From Planctomycetota bacterium (lineage in GTDB: Bacteria; Planctomycetota; UBA1135; GCA-002686595), in the NCBI GenBank assembly GCA_016779225.1, contig JADHNZ010000009.1, forward strand, positions 1 to 64,000: DNA of 64,000 nt. The letters run 5' to 3'. The notes beneath the pieces were generated by a model. The model had not been told where the DNA came from. It ran no database searches and worked only from the letters and a program-made list of their open reading frames with translations. Position numbers and translations under genes: made by a program. Shown here in pieces: positions 6,993 to 17,379 of the stretch. Positions within the stretch are counted from its first letter, which is position 1; every line of letters begins with the position of its first letter.

Positions 6993-8827
6993 GGGGCTCC
7001 CTCCGCCAGGACCTCGAGGGCGGCGGCGGCGGCCGCCTCGGCAGGCAGCTCGCTGAGGCAGCGCCGCTCGGCGAGCGGGCAGGAGGCCTCACCGCAGGGC
7101 GCGCAGGCAAGGCCCTCGAGGCGCAGGATGCGCTGCGCACGGCGGGCAGGGGGCGCCTGGCCGGGCCCGTCGGGACCGAGCGCAAGAACGGCGGGCGTGC
7201 CAAGAGCCGCGGCGATCCAAGCCGCCGCAAGGGAGTCCGTCACGAGCACGCGCGCCCGCGCGGCCAGGGCCACGAGCTCGTCGAGACCGGGGGCCTGCTC
7301 GAGGGCTCTCGGTCCCGCGCCTTGGGGGCCCTCGGACGCCCCGCCCACAGCCACCGTGAGGGGCGCAAGGCCAGCGCCTTCACCCAGCCCCGCCAGAACC
7401 GAGTCCCAGTGGAGGGTCGCACGCGGCCCCGCAGGGCGAACCGCGGCGTCGCCGCCGGCGGTGACGCACAGGGCGAGCGGCGCTCCGCCGAGCCCAAGCT
7501 CCGCGAGCCGCCGCTCCACGCTCTCCGCGGCCCGCGGATCCACGCCCAGACGCGGAGAGAGGTCGGTCACGAGGAGGCCGAGGAGGCCGGCAAGGTCCTG
7601 GTGCAGGTGCGGCCGCGGGGCAGTCACGACGGCGCGGCCGCCGCTCGTGGGCGGCACGAGCGCGTGGGTCAGCAGGGGGCCCGAGCCGCCGAGGGCCGGA
7701 CCGGCCACAGTCGGCACGCGGGCAAGGCGGGCGCGCAGGGCGACCGCGGGAGCAGCCTCCAGCAGCAGGAGGGCGTCGGGGAGCAGGCGCTCGAGGGCCG
7801 CAGAGGCGGCCTCTGGCCCGTCCAGCTCGAGCACCTCGGCCGCGCCCCAGGAGGAGCCGCGGAGGAGGGGGCCGATCCCCCTGGGGGCCAGGAGGCTCAC
7901 CCGCCCGAACTCGGCGGCCGCCCCCGCGGCCGCGAGCACCGGGGTTGCGGCCACAAGGTCCTCCGGTCGCCCGGGCAGGAGGATGGCGAGGTGACGGGGG
8001 CGGGCGACCACCGCCCCGAAGCGCGGGCGGTGGCGCTCCATGCGCACCCGCCGCGCCCGCAGGGCGCGGAGCAGCTGGCGCCCCTCCGCGCGGCTCAGCC
8101 CGCGCGCTGCGCAGTAGGCGAGGAACGCGAGGCGGCGCGGCGCGTCCCCGAGGGAGCGCGGGAAGCTGTGCAGGCCGGCGGCCAGGTCCTTGGCCGCCCA
8201 GCGCGCCGGGCGGAGCGGCCGCCGGAGCAGCCGGCCCGCATCCAGGAGAACCAGCTCAGAGGTGCCTGCTCCCTCCGCCGGTCGGACCAGCATGTGCTCC
8301 AGGTAGAGGTCCCGGTGGAACAGGCCGGCCTCGTGCAGCCGGGCGACGAGGGACCCGAGCCCGCGGCACAGGCGCGCGCGCTCGCGAGCGGTCGCCGCCG
8401 TGAGGGCCTCGGGCAGGGGGACCGCGCCCAGCACCTCCTCCATGGCGAGCACGGAGCGCTCCCCGTCACGCCCGATGCCCAGCGCCCGCGGAGCGGCGAT
8501 CCCCGCGGAGGCGAGCCACCCCAGGCGCTCCGCCTCGTCGCGGGCCGGCGCGCCGCGCGCAGCCACGAACTCCTTGTGGATCAATCCGGGAGCGGGGCGT
8601 GAGGTCCGGCGGCCGGGCACCTGGCGCAGGGTGGTCCCGGTCGGCCCCGCCAGGGCCTCCTCGAGCAGGCGCTGCACCTGGCTCGACGCGGGGGCCCGGC
8701 CCGGCCAGTCGCCTCCAGGCGACAGGAGGCGCACCTCCACCCCCGCAGCGACCCGAGCTCCCACGACGCCATGGAACCCGACCGGGGCACGACATGCCAG
8801 GGGGGGCCGCGTTCCAACCCGATGCAC
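6989..8827 (-). CDS. Fusion: WaaP-type lipopolysaccharide kinase + GT9 domain
   Basis: Up to 612 residues. The first ~260 form a lipopolysaccharide core kinase (WaaP/Kdo-kinase, PF06293) with LIHKEFVA, MEEVLGAVPLPEAL and the catalytic loop FHRDLYLEHMLV followed by LVLLDAGRL, matching the HRDLYxxH loop of WaaP. Residues ~270-612 form a second GT9 domain (HLAILLPGRPEDLVAATPVL ... VTDSLAAAWIAAALGTP) with the cysteine-rich end LACAPCGEASCPL. One protein could thus both transfer a core heptose and phosphorylate it. The start is uncertain: the GTG at 8827 has no Shine-Dalgarno and several in-frame GTG codons follow. It is divergent from the glutamate dehydrogenase genes and coupled to the downstream GT9 gene. 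Confidence 0.82.
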   Translation of the reverse strand: MHRVGTRPPLACRAPVGFHGVVGARVAAGVEVRLLSPGGDWPGRAPASSQVQRLLEEALAGPTGTTLRQVPGRRTSRPAPGLIHKEFVAARGAPARDEAERLGWLASAGIAAPRALGIGRDGERSVLAMEEVLGAVPLPEALTAATARERARLCRGLGSLVARLHEAGLFHRDLYLEHMLVRPAEGAGTSELVLLDAGRLLRRPLRPARWAAKDLAAGLHSFPRSLGDAPRRLAFLAYCAARGLSRAEGRQLLRALRARRVRMERHRPRFGAVVARPRHLAILLPGRPEDLVAATPVLAAAGAAAEFGRVSLLAPRGIGPLLRGSSWGAAEVLELDGPEAASAALERLLPDALLLLEAAPAVALRARLARVPTVAGPALGGSGPLLTHALVPPTSGGRAVVTAPRPHLHQDLAGLLGLLVTDLSPRLGVDPRAAESVERRLAELGLGGAPLALCVTAGGDAAVRPAGPRATLHWDSVLAGLGEGAGLAPLTVAVGGASEGPQGAGPRALEQAPGLDELVALAARARVLVTDSLAAAWIAAALGTPAVLALGPDGPGQAPPARRAQRILRLEGLACAPCGEASCPLAERRCLSELPAEAAAAAALEVLAEGAP

Positions 8828-8956
8828 GACTGAAAAGGAGCAACTCTTCGTTCCGATCGGCCGGTGAGGATGGCACGAATATGGAGTCGGGCCGCGCGAC
8901 GGTCCGTTCCCTCACCCCCCCCACCCTTCTCCCCCAGCTCGCCACCGGCCGACGCC

Positions 8957-10236
<1,280 letters not shown>

Positions 10237-10240
<4 letters not shown>

Positions 10241-11538
10241 GCCAGACCCGTAAGCCGCGCTGGGGCGCCCTGCCCCGCACTCCGCTGCTGGACGACGAGT
10301 CGCCGTTCAACACGATGATGAGCAGCTTCGACGAGGCTGCCCTCACCATCGGCCTGTCGGAGGACGAGTACCGCGTCCTGCGCAAGGCAGACCGCGAGGT
10401 GCAGGTGTCCGTGCCCGTGCGCATGGATGCCGGACATGTGGAGGTCTTCGACGGCTTCCGCGTGCAGCACAACACGGGGCTCGGCCCCTTCATCGGCTCC
10501 ATGCGCATCGAGCCGGACCTGCGCCTCGACGAGCTGCGGGCCCTTGCGGGCTGGATGACCTGGAAGTGCGCCCTGCTCGGGGTCCCCTTCGGCGGAGCCT
10601 GTGGCGGGATCTGCGCCGACCCGCGGGACCTGAGCGCGGGCGAGCTCGAGCGCGCGGTGCGCCGCTACGCCGCCAACCTGATCGGCGACATCGGCGCCGA
10701 GCGCGATGTGTTCACCCCCGACATCTACGCCGACGAGCGCGTGATGGCGTGGATCCTCGACACGATCAGCAGCCACGAGCGCGCGACCTCCGCCTCCGCG
10801 GTGACGGGCAAGCCCCTGGCCCTGTCCGGCAGCGTGGGCTCACGCGAGGCCGTGGCCCAGGGCCTGCTGGTGATCCTGCGCCTGGCCCTCCCCCACTTCG
10901 GGATGCAGCGCCAGGGCCTGCGCGTGAATGTCCAGGGCGCCGGCGTCGTGGGCGGAACCCTCGCCCGCCTGCTGCACGAGAGCGGCTTCAAGGTCACCGG
11001 CCTCGCCGATGTCACGGGCGGCCTGTACAACCCCGACGGCCTCGACATCCCCTCGGCCATCGCCTGGCGCAACCAGCACGGGACCCTCGAGGCATGGGAC
11101 GGCAAGGCCGACCTGGTGGACCGCGACGCGTTCGTGACCCTGCCCTGCGATGTGCTGGTGCCCTGCGCGGTCGCCAATGCCATCCACTCGGGCAACGCCG
11201 TCAAGGCCGAGACCAAGCTGATCATCGAGGGCGCGCACGGCCCCGTCTCGCCGCGCGCGGACCGGATCCTCGCCCAGCGCGGGATCCAGGTTGTGCCAGA
11301 CATCCTCGCCAACGGCGGCGGCGTGGTGCTGTCCTACTTCGAGTGGGTGCAGAGCCGGACCGGCCTGGCGTGGATCGAGCCCGTCGTGCAGCAGCGCCTG
11401 GGGCGCTTCATGCGCGAGGCCTGGGACGCGGTGGTCCAGACCGGCGACGAGTTCGACTGCAGCCTGCGCAAGGGCGCCAACATCCTGGCGGTGCGTCGCG
11501 TGGCCGACGCCGACCACCAGCGCGGGCTCTACGCCTGA
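10237..11538 (+). CDS. Glutamate dehydrogenase paralogue lacking catalytic lysines
   Basis: A 433-residue full-length relative of the upstream enzyme, beginning at an ATGA overlap. Two of the three active-site lysines are replaced: the K81 position reads GPFIGSMRI (Ile86) and the catalytic lysine reads PFGGACGG (Cys122), while K110 and D162 remain. The NAD-binding motif becomes QGAGVVGG. The frame is intact and composition matches its neighbour, so it is not a decaying pseudogene. Thermus thermophilus has a comparable pair, in which a catalytically silent GDH subunit regulates an active one; a regulatory subunit is therefore the best inference. A changed substrate or reaction is the alternative. 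Confidence 0.88.
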
Positions 11539-11550
11539 GGCGGCTCGGCC

Positions 11551-12354
11551 TCAGTCCTGTCCGCGCAGGGCGTCCCGTCCGAAGCGCACGGCGCTGAAGA
11601 CGAGGATGCCCACGAAGATCACCTGCCCCGCGCCGAGCGCCGCGGGCAGGCGGCTCAGGGCCACGCCTCCCAGGGCCCCCGCCGCGCAGCCGGCCCCCAG
11701 CCGCAGGCCCCGATCCAGGTCCACCAGGCCCGCGCGGCTGCGCAGCCACAGGGCCCGGGCGCTGGTGAACACCGCCACCGAGAGGCTGAAGCCACGGGCA
11801 CCCGCGAAGCCGAGGTCCGGTGCCAGAAACAGGGCGCCGGGCACGAGGAGCAGGCCTCCTCCGATCCCCAGCACCGGCACCACCACCCCGGCCACCAGGC
11901 CCAGCAGCGGTGCGACCCACAGGGGGGCGCGCGCGCCCAGCTCTGCTGCGGGCGCATCGGCTTCGCCCGCCAGCACCATCCGCGCAGACACCAGCAGGAA
12001 CACCACGCAGAAGAGCGCCTTGAGCGGGCGAACCGGCAGGCGCTGGGCGACCACGGCGCCCAGCTGCGTCCCCAGGAGAGCTCCCGGCAGGGTGGCAAGG
12101 GCCAGGGTCCAGGGCACGATCGAGTCGCCGCGCACGGCCTCGGACAGGGTCGAGGAGGTGGCAGTGCAGAACACCACGGCGAGGGAGGTGGCCACTGCCC
12201 GCGGGAGGGGCACCCCCAGCCCATAGTGCTGCAGGGGGGTCGCGAACAGGCCGCCGCCGATCCCGCAGAGGGAGCCGGTGGCGCCGATCAGCGCGCCGAG
12301 CGCGACCTGTAGGGCTCCCGCGCCCCGGCCGGCGTTCGCGCCCTCCGCCCTCAC
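11551..12354 (-). CDS. TauE/SafE family (DUF81) membrane permease
   Basis: A 267-residue inner-membrane protein with about eight hydrophobic segments and the two glycine-rich family repeats, IGATGSLCGIGGGLFATPLQ near the N-terminus and VVVPVLGIGGGLLLVPGAL in the middle. Family members export sulfite, sulfoacetate or other small organic anions; the substrate here is unknown. The start is taken as the GTG at 12354, which overlaps the hldE stop (GTGA). It is the last gene of the lpxK-lpxL-hldE operon; any link with lipopolysaccharide is unproven. Confidence 0.85.
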   Translation of the reverse strand: MRAEGANAGRGAGALQVALGALIGATGSLCGIGGGLFATPLQHYGLGVPLPRAVATSLAVVFCTATSSTLSEAVRGDSIVPWTLALATLPGALLGTQLGAVVAQRLPVRPLKALFCVVFLLVSARMVLAGEADAPAAELGARAPLWVAPLLGLVAGVVVPVLGIGGGLLLVPGALFLAPDLGFAGARGFSLSVAVFTSARALWLRSRAGLVDLDRGLRLGAGCAAGALGGVALSRLPAALGAGQVIFVGILVFSAVRFGRDALRGQD

Positions 12355-13856
12355 GCCTCGGGTCCGCCCCCGGACGCGGCTTCGCCCGAGCGCGCGCGCT
12401 CGAGGACCGCCGTGGTGGAGCGTCCCTGCAGGAGGGGAGCGAGGACCACGCGGCCCCCGTGCTGCTCCACCCACTCGCGACCGACCACGCCCTTGTCGCG
12501 CCAGTCCTCGCCCTTGACGAGGACCGCGGGCGAGACGCGCTCGATCAGGGCCGCGGGCGTGTCGTCCTCGAACGCCACCACCCCGTCCACGACCTCGAGC
12601 GCGCCCAGGACCTCCATGCGATCCTCCAGTCCGTTGACCGGACGCGTGGGTCCCTTGAGCCGCGCCACGCTGGCGTCGCTGTTGATCCCCACTAGGAGCA
12701 CATCGCCCTGGCGTCGCGCGAAGCGCAGGTACTCCACATGGCCCCGGTGCAGCACATCGAAGCAGCCGTTGGTGAAGACCACGCGCCGCCCTTCGCGGCG
12801 CCAGACCTCGAGCCTGCGGTCCAGGGCCTCGGTGCTGACGAGCACCTTGCCGACCCCGCCCGGGTCGAGCTCCTCCAGCCGCAGGCGGAGCTCCTCACGG
12901 GTCACCGCATGGGTGCCCAGGCGCTCCACGACGATGCCGGCCGCCTGATTGGCGAGGGCCACGGCGAGCCCAAGCTCGAGGCCGGCCGCAAGGTGGATGG
13001 CGAGGTGGCTCACCACCGTGTCCCCGGCGCCCGTCACATCGTAGACCTGGCGAGCCTCGGCGGGCACGCGCCCCTCCGCCCCGCTCGCGCTGCGGTGGTG
13101 GATCCCGTCGGCGGAGAGGGTGATCACCACATGATCGAGGCGGGTGCGCTCGATCAGCTCCGCGGCCCCGGCAGAGACCTCCTCGCTGGAGCGCAGGGCG
13201 CGCCCGAGGGCCTCCTCGGCCTCCTTGCGGTTGGGGGTCACCAGGGTCGCTCCCTGGTAGCGCCCCCAGTCGCTTCCCTTGGGGTCCACGAGACAGGGGA
13301 TGCCGCGCTCACGCGCGGCCGCGATCAGAGCGGCGTTGACCGCAGGCGTCAGCAGCCCCTTGCCGTAGTCCGAGAGGACCACCGCGTCAGCGCGGCCCAC
13401 GGCCTCACGCGCGGCGGCCAGGACGCGCTCCTCCACGGGGCCCTCCACCGGGGTCGGGTCCTCGCGGTCCACGCGCAGCATCTGCTGCACGCCGGAGAGC
13501 AGGCGGGTCTTCTCGATCGTGGGGCGCCCGCCGTCCACCTCCACTCCGGAGGCGTCGATGGAGAGGTCCTCGAGCAGCTCGCGCACGGCGCGCCCCAGGC
13601 CGTCGTCTCCAACCAGGGCCACCATGGCGACCTCGCCCCCCATGGCTGCCAGGTTCGCGGCCACATTGCCCGCACCTCCCAGGCGCAGCTCCTCGCGGCG
13701 CGCGGCCAGCACGGGGATCGGGGCCTCGGGCGAGATGCGAGCCACATCCCCGACCACATAGCGATCGAGGATCAGGTCCCCCACCACGGCCACCCGCGGT
13801 CGTCCGACCCGGGCCAGTGCGCCGAGCAGGCTGTCGGCGTCGAAGGGAGCGCTCAT
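12351..13856 (-). CDS. hldE: Bifunctional heptose kinase/adenylyltransferase HldE
   Basis: 501 residues, close to the 477 of E. coli HldE. The N-terminal ribokinase-type domain (about 1-330) has RISPEAPIPVL, LGGAGNVAANLAAMGG and the catalytic TGAGDTVVSHLA; it phosphorylates D-glycero-D-manno-heptose 7-phosphate at C1. The C-terminal nucleotidyltransferase domain (about 360-500) has VFTNGCFDVLHRGHVEYL and makes ADP-heptose. The product feeds the GT9 transferases elsewhere in the window. The ATG start overlaps the upstream gene's stop by four bases. Good evidence that this organism makes heptose-containing lipopolysaccharide. Confidence 0.93.
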   Translation of the reverse strand: MSAPFDADSLLGALARVGRPRVAVVGDLILDRYVVGDVARISPEAPIPVLAARREELRLGGAGNVAANLAAMGGEVAMVALVGDDGLGRAVRELLEDLSIDASGVEVDGGRPTIEKTRLLSGVQQMLRVDREDPTPVEGPVEERVLAAAREAVGRADAVVLSDYGKGLLTPAVNAALIAAARERGIPCLVDPKGSDWGRYQGATLVTPNRKEAEEALGRALRSSEEVSAGAAELIERTRLDHVVITLSADGIHHRSASGAEGRVPAEARQVYDVTGAGDTVVSHLAIHLAAGLELGLAVALANQAAGIVVERLGTHAVTREELRLRLEELDPGGVGKVLVSTEALDRRLEVWRREGRRVVFTNGCFDVLHRGHVEYLRFARRQGDVLLVGINSDASVARLKGPTRPVNGLEDRMEVLGALEVVDGVVAFEDDTPAALIERVSPAVLVKGEDWRDKGVVGREWVEQHGGRVVLAPLLQGRSTTAVLERARSGEAASGGGPEA

Positions 13857-14833
13857 CGTGCGCCCTCCCAGCCAGCCTCCGCGAGCCGGTCCAGGACCGC
13901 CATGCGCAGGAGGGGCAGCAGCAGCTCGTGCTGCCCCACCAGCGTGAGGCCGGTCCCGGGAGGCCGGCGAACCACATTGGTCTCCGCCCGGTACTGGCGG
14001 ATCATGTCGAGGTTGGCGGTGGTCATGCCGTCCAGGCGCCGGCCGAGGTTGATGGCCACGCTGACCGCCTTCAGGAACACCTCGGGCAGCACCACGGCAC
14101 AGCCCACATTGACCCACACGCCGCCGTCGAGGTCGGCCACGCGGGCGCAGACGCGGTGGAAGTCGGCCAGGGCCGCGGCGCCCAGGTCGGCTCCGTCGCA
14201 GCAGGGGTGCATGTGCACGATGTCCGCCCCGATGGCGGGGTGGCAGGTGACGCCAAGGCCCAGCCGCACCGCCTCCGCCGGGACCGAGAGCTCGCGGTGA
14301 GGCGCCTCGCGATCCAGCAGCTCCGCGCCCAGGGCGCGGCCGAAGCCGAGGGGCTCCCCCGCGGGAGGGTGCGCACCGCGCTTGGCCGCGCGGGCCAGGC
14401 CCTCGCCGGTCTCGCGCGCGAAGCCGAAGTCTCCGGCGGGAAGCTGGGTGTCGACCCTCTCGGAGGTGAAGCCCACCGTGGCGATCTCGAAGTCGTGGAT
14501 CGCCCCGGCGGAGTTGATCGCGACATCCGTGATGACGCCGCGCCGCATGAGGTCGATGACAAGCGGCGCGAGCCCGACCTTGAGCACATGGGCCCCCATG
14601 GCGAACACGACCGGACGGCCCGCCAAGCGCGCCGAGGCCAGGGCCTCGACGAGGGCCTTGAAGTCCCGCCCGGCGTAGATGTCCGGCAGGGCCTCCACAA
14701 AGCGCCCGAAGCCGGGCATCGGCGGCGGGACCTCACAGAAGTCCTCACGCCGCACCAGGCTCGGACGCTCGGCGAGCGGCTGGAGCCGGACGCCCCTCAT
14801 GGGCGGGAAGGGGTGCAGGTCGTCGGCGGTCAT
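13853..14833 (-). CDS. Conserved protein of unknown function in the LPS operon
   Basis: 326 residues, no signal peptide or membrane segment, so probably cytoplasmic. I do not recognise a named family. Visible features: an N-terminal PLAERPSLVRREDF; PVVFAMGAHVLKVGLAPLVIDLM followed by DVAINSAGAIHDFEIA, which looks like a Rossmann-type strand-helix pattern with glycine-rich turns; HMHPCCDGADLGAAAL, with clustered His/Cys that could bind metal; and GVWVNVGCAVVLPEVFLKAV. The fold recalls NAD-using deoxyhypusine-synthase-like proteins, but that is a weak impression. It lies between lpxL and hldE and overlaps hldE by four bases, so a step in heptose or lipid A supply is a reasonable guess. The ATG is the only good start. 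Confidence 0.75.
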   Translation of the reverse strand: MTADDLHPFPPMRGVRLQPLAERPSLVRREDFCEVPPPMPGFGRFVEALPDIYAGRDFKALVEALASARLAGRPVVFAMGAHVLKVGLAPLVIDLMRRGVITDVAINSAGAIHDFEIATVGFTSERVDTQLPAGDFGFARETGEGLARAAKRGAHPPAGEPLGFGRALGAELLDREAPHRELSVPAEAVRLGLGVTCHPAIGADIVHMHPCCDGADLGAAALADFHRVCARVADLDGGVWVNVGCAVVLPEVFLKAVSVAINLGRRLDGMTTANLDMIRQYRAETNVVRRPPGTGLTLVGQHELLLPLLRMAVLDRLAEAGWEGAR

Positions 14834-14859
14834 GACGGGATCGGGGGTGTTGGGCGCGC

Positions 14860-15870
14860 TCAGGGCGTCTGGAGCGCCTGCGCGGGCTCCCAGGGCTCGC
14901 GGCCGCGGAACCTGTCGTGCAGCCAGAAGTACTGGTCCGGGGCCATGCGGATCAAGGACTCGATGTGCTGATTGACCCGCGCTGCGGCCTCCTCGGGCTC
15001 CAGGTCCGCGAACTGCTCCGGACCGAGGACCCGGGGCGCCACGAAGCGGAAGCGCTCGGGGTCGTCCGTCCCCAGGCAGGCATAGACCAGGATCGGCTTG
15101 GGCACGCGGCGGGCCAGCACCCCGAAGGTGCGGTCGCAGTTTGCGGGGCGGCCGAAGAACGGCGCCTCGACCCAGCCCCGCACGGAGCGCTGGTCCACGA
15201 GCAGCTGGGTGGTGGCCCCCGCGCGCAGCAGGGCGGGGAGAGCCCGCATGGCCCCGTGGCGCGGCAGGCAGAGGGCCCCCATCCGCGCGCGCGAGCGCAG
15301 CATGTAGCGGGTCAGGTAGGCGTTCTTGGGCGGCTTGATGATCGCGTAGGCCGGGCCGAGCCCGCAGGGGATCAGGACATGCCCGGTGAGCTCCCACCAG
15401 CCCAGGTGCGCCGAGAGCCCCAGCACGCCGCGCCCGTGCCCGCGGGCCTCGAAGAGCTCCTGCGCCTCGTCACAGAGCTCGAGGTCGAAGAACTCGCCCA
15501 GGCGCCGGCCCACCATCTTCGCGCGCAGCCGATCTGCGCGCAGGGTGACATCGATGAGGTGTCGGTAGGCCGCGCGCAGGACCTCCTCCACCTCGGAGGC
15601 CTCCGCCTCCGGGAAGGCCGTGCGGATGAAGTCCCGCGCGCCGCCGGCGTGCCGCGGGTCGAGGCTGGGCAGCGCGCGGGCGAGCAGCCCCTCGAGCGGG
15701 CGCAGGATGCCCACCGGCAGCGCGCCGAGGCCGCCCGTCAGCGCGCGCAGGGCGAGGTACTCCACGAGCGCGCGCGCGCCCGCAGGCCCCTCGTCGAGCT
15801 CGGGCAGGGGGACCGCCGGGGTCGCCGGAGGCGCATCAGGGATGCGCAGGTCGTGCAGGGCCTCAGCCAT
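14860..15870 (-). CDS. lpxL: Lipid A late acyltransferase (LpxL/HtrB-like)
   Basis: 336 residues of the LpxL/LpxM acyltransferase family, which adds secondary fatty acids to lipid A (Kdo-lipid IV-A). The catalytic HX4E motif appears in LGLSAHLGWWELTGH, followed by YAIIKPPKNAYLTRYMLRSRARMG and the LLVDQRSVRGWVEAPFFG block, all in the family order. The C-terminal NQHIESLIRMAPDQYFWLHDRF is the typical PEQYxWxHxRF ending. E. coli LpxL has ~306 residues; the excess is a proline-rich N-terminal tail. Its ATG overlaps the lpxK stop by eight bases. Confidence 0.9.
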   Translation of the reverse strand: MAEALHDLRIPDAPPATPAVPLPELDEGPAGARALVEYLALRALTGGLGALPVGILRPLEGLLARALPSLDPRHAGGARDFIRTAFPEAEASEVEEVLRAAYRHLIDVTLRADRLRAKMVGRRLGEFFDLELCDEAQELFEARGHGRGVLGLSAHLGWWELTGHVLIPCGLGPAYAIIKPPKNAYLTRYMLRSRARMGALCLPRHGAMRALPALLRAGATTQLLVDQRSVRGWVEAPFFGRPANCDRTFGVLARRVPKPILVYACLGTDDPERFRFVAPRVLGPEQFADLEPEEAAARVNQHIESLIRMAPDQYFWLHDRFRGREPWEPAQALQTP

Positions 15871-16933
15871 GGTGCGGCTCCGCTGGACGGGTGACGCCCT
15901 CGGGAAGGGGCGCCAGCAGCCCGAGGAGCTCCTCGAGCCACGACGCGCCGCGCACGACCTCAAGGCGCACCTCCAGCACCCAGGGGCGCAGCCCAAGGGC
16001 CTCGAGCTTGGACGCGTCCTTGAGGGTGCAGAGGATCGGCGGCCCCTCGCGCTCCGGCAGGTCCTCCGCGCGGAAGGCGTGGTGGTCGGGGTGCGCCCGG
16101 TGCTCGCGGATGTGCGCGCCGAGGCTGCGCGCGGTGGCCTCGAAGGCGCCGGGGTTGCCGATGCCCGAGAGCAGCCGCACCTCCGTGCCCGCGAACTCCT
16201 CGAGGGGCCGCGGCCCCTCCGGGGTCAGCAGCCTGGCCGGCGCGTGGCGCGTGTGCAGCACGGGCACGCCCGGCGCCCAGCCGGCCACGCGGACCTCCAG
16301 GGCCTCGAGCGCGGCGGCACCGACCTGGTCCGTGCGCGTCAGCAGGATGGCGTGGGCGCGGGCGAGGGCCGTCGGGGGCTCGCGCAGCAGGCCGCGGGGC
16401 AGGAACGCCTCAACAGGCTCTCCTCCAGCGGCCGGCGCGGGCAGGCCGAGGGGGCGCGTGGCGTCGATGAGGACCAGGTCCACCTCGCGAGCAAGGCGAC
16501 GGTGCTGGAACCCATCATCCAGCACGATCGCGGTGGCCCCGCGGTCGACCAGCCGCCGCGCGCCGGCGACGCGGTCGGGGTCCTGGACATGGTCCACGCC
16601 CGGCAGCAGCCGAGCGAGCTCGAGGGCCTCGTCGTTGGGCGCACCCTCGCGAGCACCGTAGCCGCGGGAGAGCAGCGCGGGCCTGTGCCCGAGCGCGTGC
16701 AGGAGCTCGACCACCAGGACCGCCGCGGGCGTCTTGCCCGTCCCCCCCGCCGTGAGGTTGCCGAGGGACACCACCGGGACACCCGCCTCGAACGCCCCCA
16801 GGAGGCGCCGGTCGTAGAGGGCGGCTCGCAGTCGCGAGGCCCAGCCCATCAGGACCGCCGGCGGCGCCAGCAGGGCCTGGGCGAGCCCACGCTGGGCCAG
16901 CCAGTCCTCGGGGCGGCGTCGGGGTTCGGCCAA
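15863..16933 (-). CDS. lpxK: Tetraacyldisaccharide 4'-kinase LpxK
   Basis: 356 residues. LpxK phosphorylates the 4' position of the lipid A disaccharide at the inner membrane. The P-loop is VSLGNLTAGGTGKTPAAVLV, the family signature, followed by LLSRGYGAREG, DDGFQHRRLAREVDLVLIDA and the C-terminal LCTLKDASKLEAL, all expected. The start appears to be TTG at 16933, because the usual N-terminal helix (LAQALLAPPAVLMGWASRLRAALYDRR) is already present there and no ATG lies upstream in frame nearby. It is the first gene of the five-gene lipopolysaccharide operon. Confidence 0.92.
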   Translation of the reverse strand: MAEPRRRPEDWLAQRGLAQALLAPPAVLMGWASRLRAALYDRRLLGAFEAGVPVVSLGNLTAGGTGKTPAAVLVVELLHALGHRPALLSRGYGAREGAPNDEALELARLLPGVDHVQDPDRVAGARRLVDRGATAIVLDDGFQHRRLAREVDLVLIDATRPLGLPAPAAGGEPVEAFLPRGLLREPPTALARAHAILLTRTDQVGAAALEALEVRVAGWAPGVPVLHTRHAPARLLTPEGPRPLEEFAGTEVRLLSGIGNPGAFEATARSLGAHIREHRAHPDHHAFRAEDLPEREGPPILCTLKDASKLEALGLRPWVLEVRLEVVRGASWLEELLGLLAPLPEGVTRPAEPHHG

Positions 16934-17054
16934 GGGCGGTGACCGCGCGCTCGGAGCCGCGGGTTCGAGGCAGGAGCCGCCGAGCGCGTTGCCGCGCTGG
17001 CCCTTTGTGCGGGGCCGTCCGCGCAGGCGTGCGGGGCGTGAGCTCCGAGGGGAG

Positions 17055-17079
17055 CCTCGTGAGGCCTTCGCCTCAGAGG
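17055..17079 (-). terminator. Hairpin overlapping the omega-subunit stop codon
   Basis: CCTC-G-TGAGGC pairs with GCCTCA-GAGG around a CTTC loop (ten pairs, one bulge). It spans the stop codon of the leftward omega gene and separates it from the lpxK operon. No T-tract, so moderate confidence. Confidence 0.4.
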
Positions 17080-17294
17080 GTGGTCGGCGGAGCCGGGTTG
17101 TCCTCGTCGGGCACCAGCTCGATGAGGCCGCGCTCCATCTCGAGGAACGCCACCTTGATGGGGTTGGTCTCGCGGGTCTCGACCAGCGGGGAGGCGCCGA
17201 AGATCAGCTCGCGCACGCGCTTCTGGAGCAGCGCGGTCTTGTGGAACGAGCCCTGGACGGACTGCTGGAGGCGCTGGGGAAGGGTGAGGTCCAT
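17073..17294 (-). CDS. rpoZ: RNA polymerase omega subunit (RpoZ-like)
   Basis: 73 residues from the ATG. The segment FHKTALLQKRVRELIFGASPLVETRETNPIKVAFLEMERGLIEL follows the omega pattern: helix with KR-R, a loop with PLVE, then a helix ending in EI/ME-GLI. Omega (70-100 residues) helps RNA polymerase assembly and ppGpp response. The resemblance is short and judged by eye, so some doubt remains. A longer form beginning further upstream (to about 17411) would overlap the HAD gene and adds proline-rich sequence, so I prefer the ATG. Confidence 0.7.
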   Translation of the reverse strand: MDLTLPQRLQQSVQGSFHKTALLQKRVRELIFGASPLVETRETNPIKVAFLEMERGLIELVPDEDNPAPPTTL

Positions 17295-17379
17295 GGAGGA
17301 GTGTGGGGCCGGCCGAGGAGGGGGGACCAGGGGCGGGAGCCGGGCCTCGAGAGAGTCTCCCTCGGGCTCGGTGAACGCG

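Noticed and set aside
16960-16980. GGGTTCGAGGC resembling a tRNA T-loop
   Set aside because: No acceptor or anticodon stem can be folded around it on either strand.
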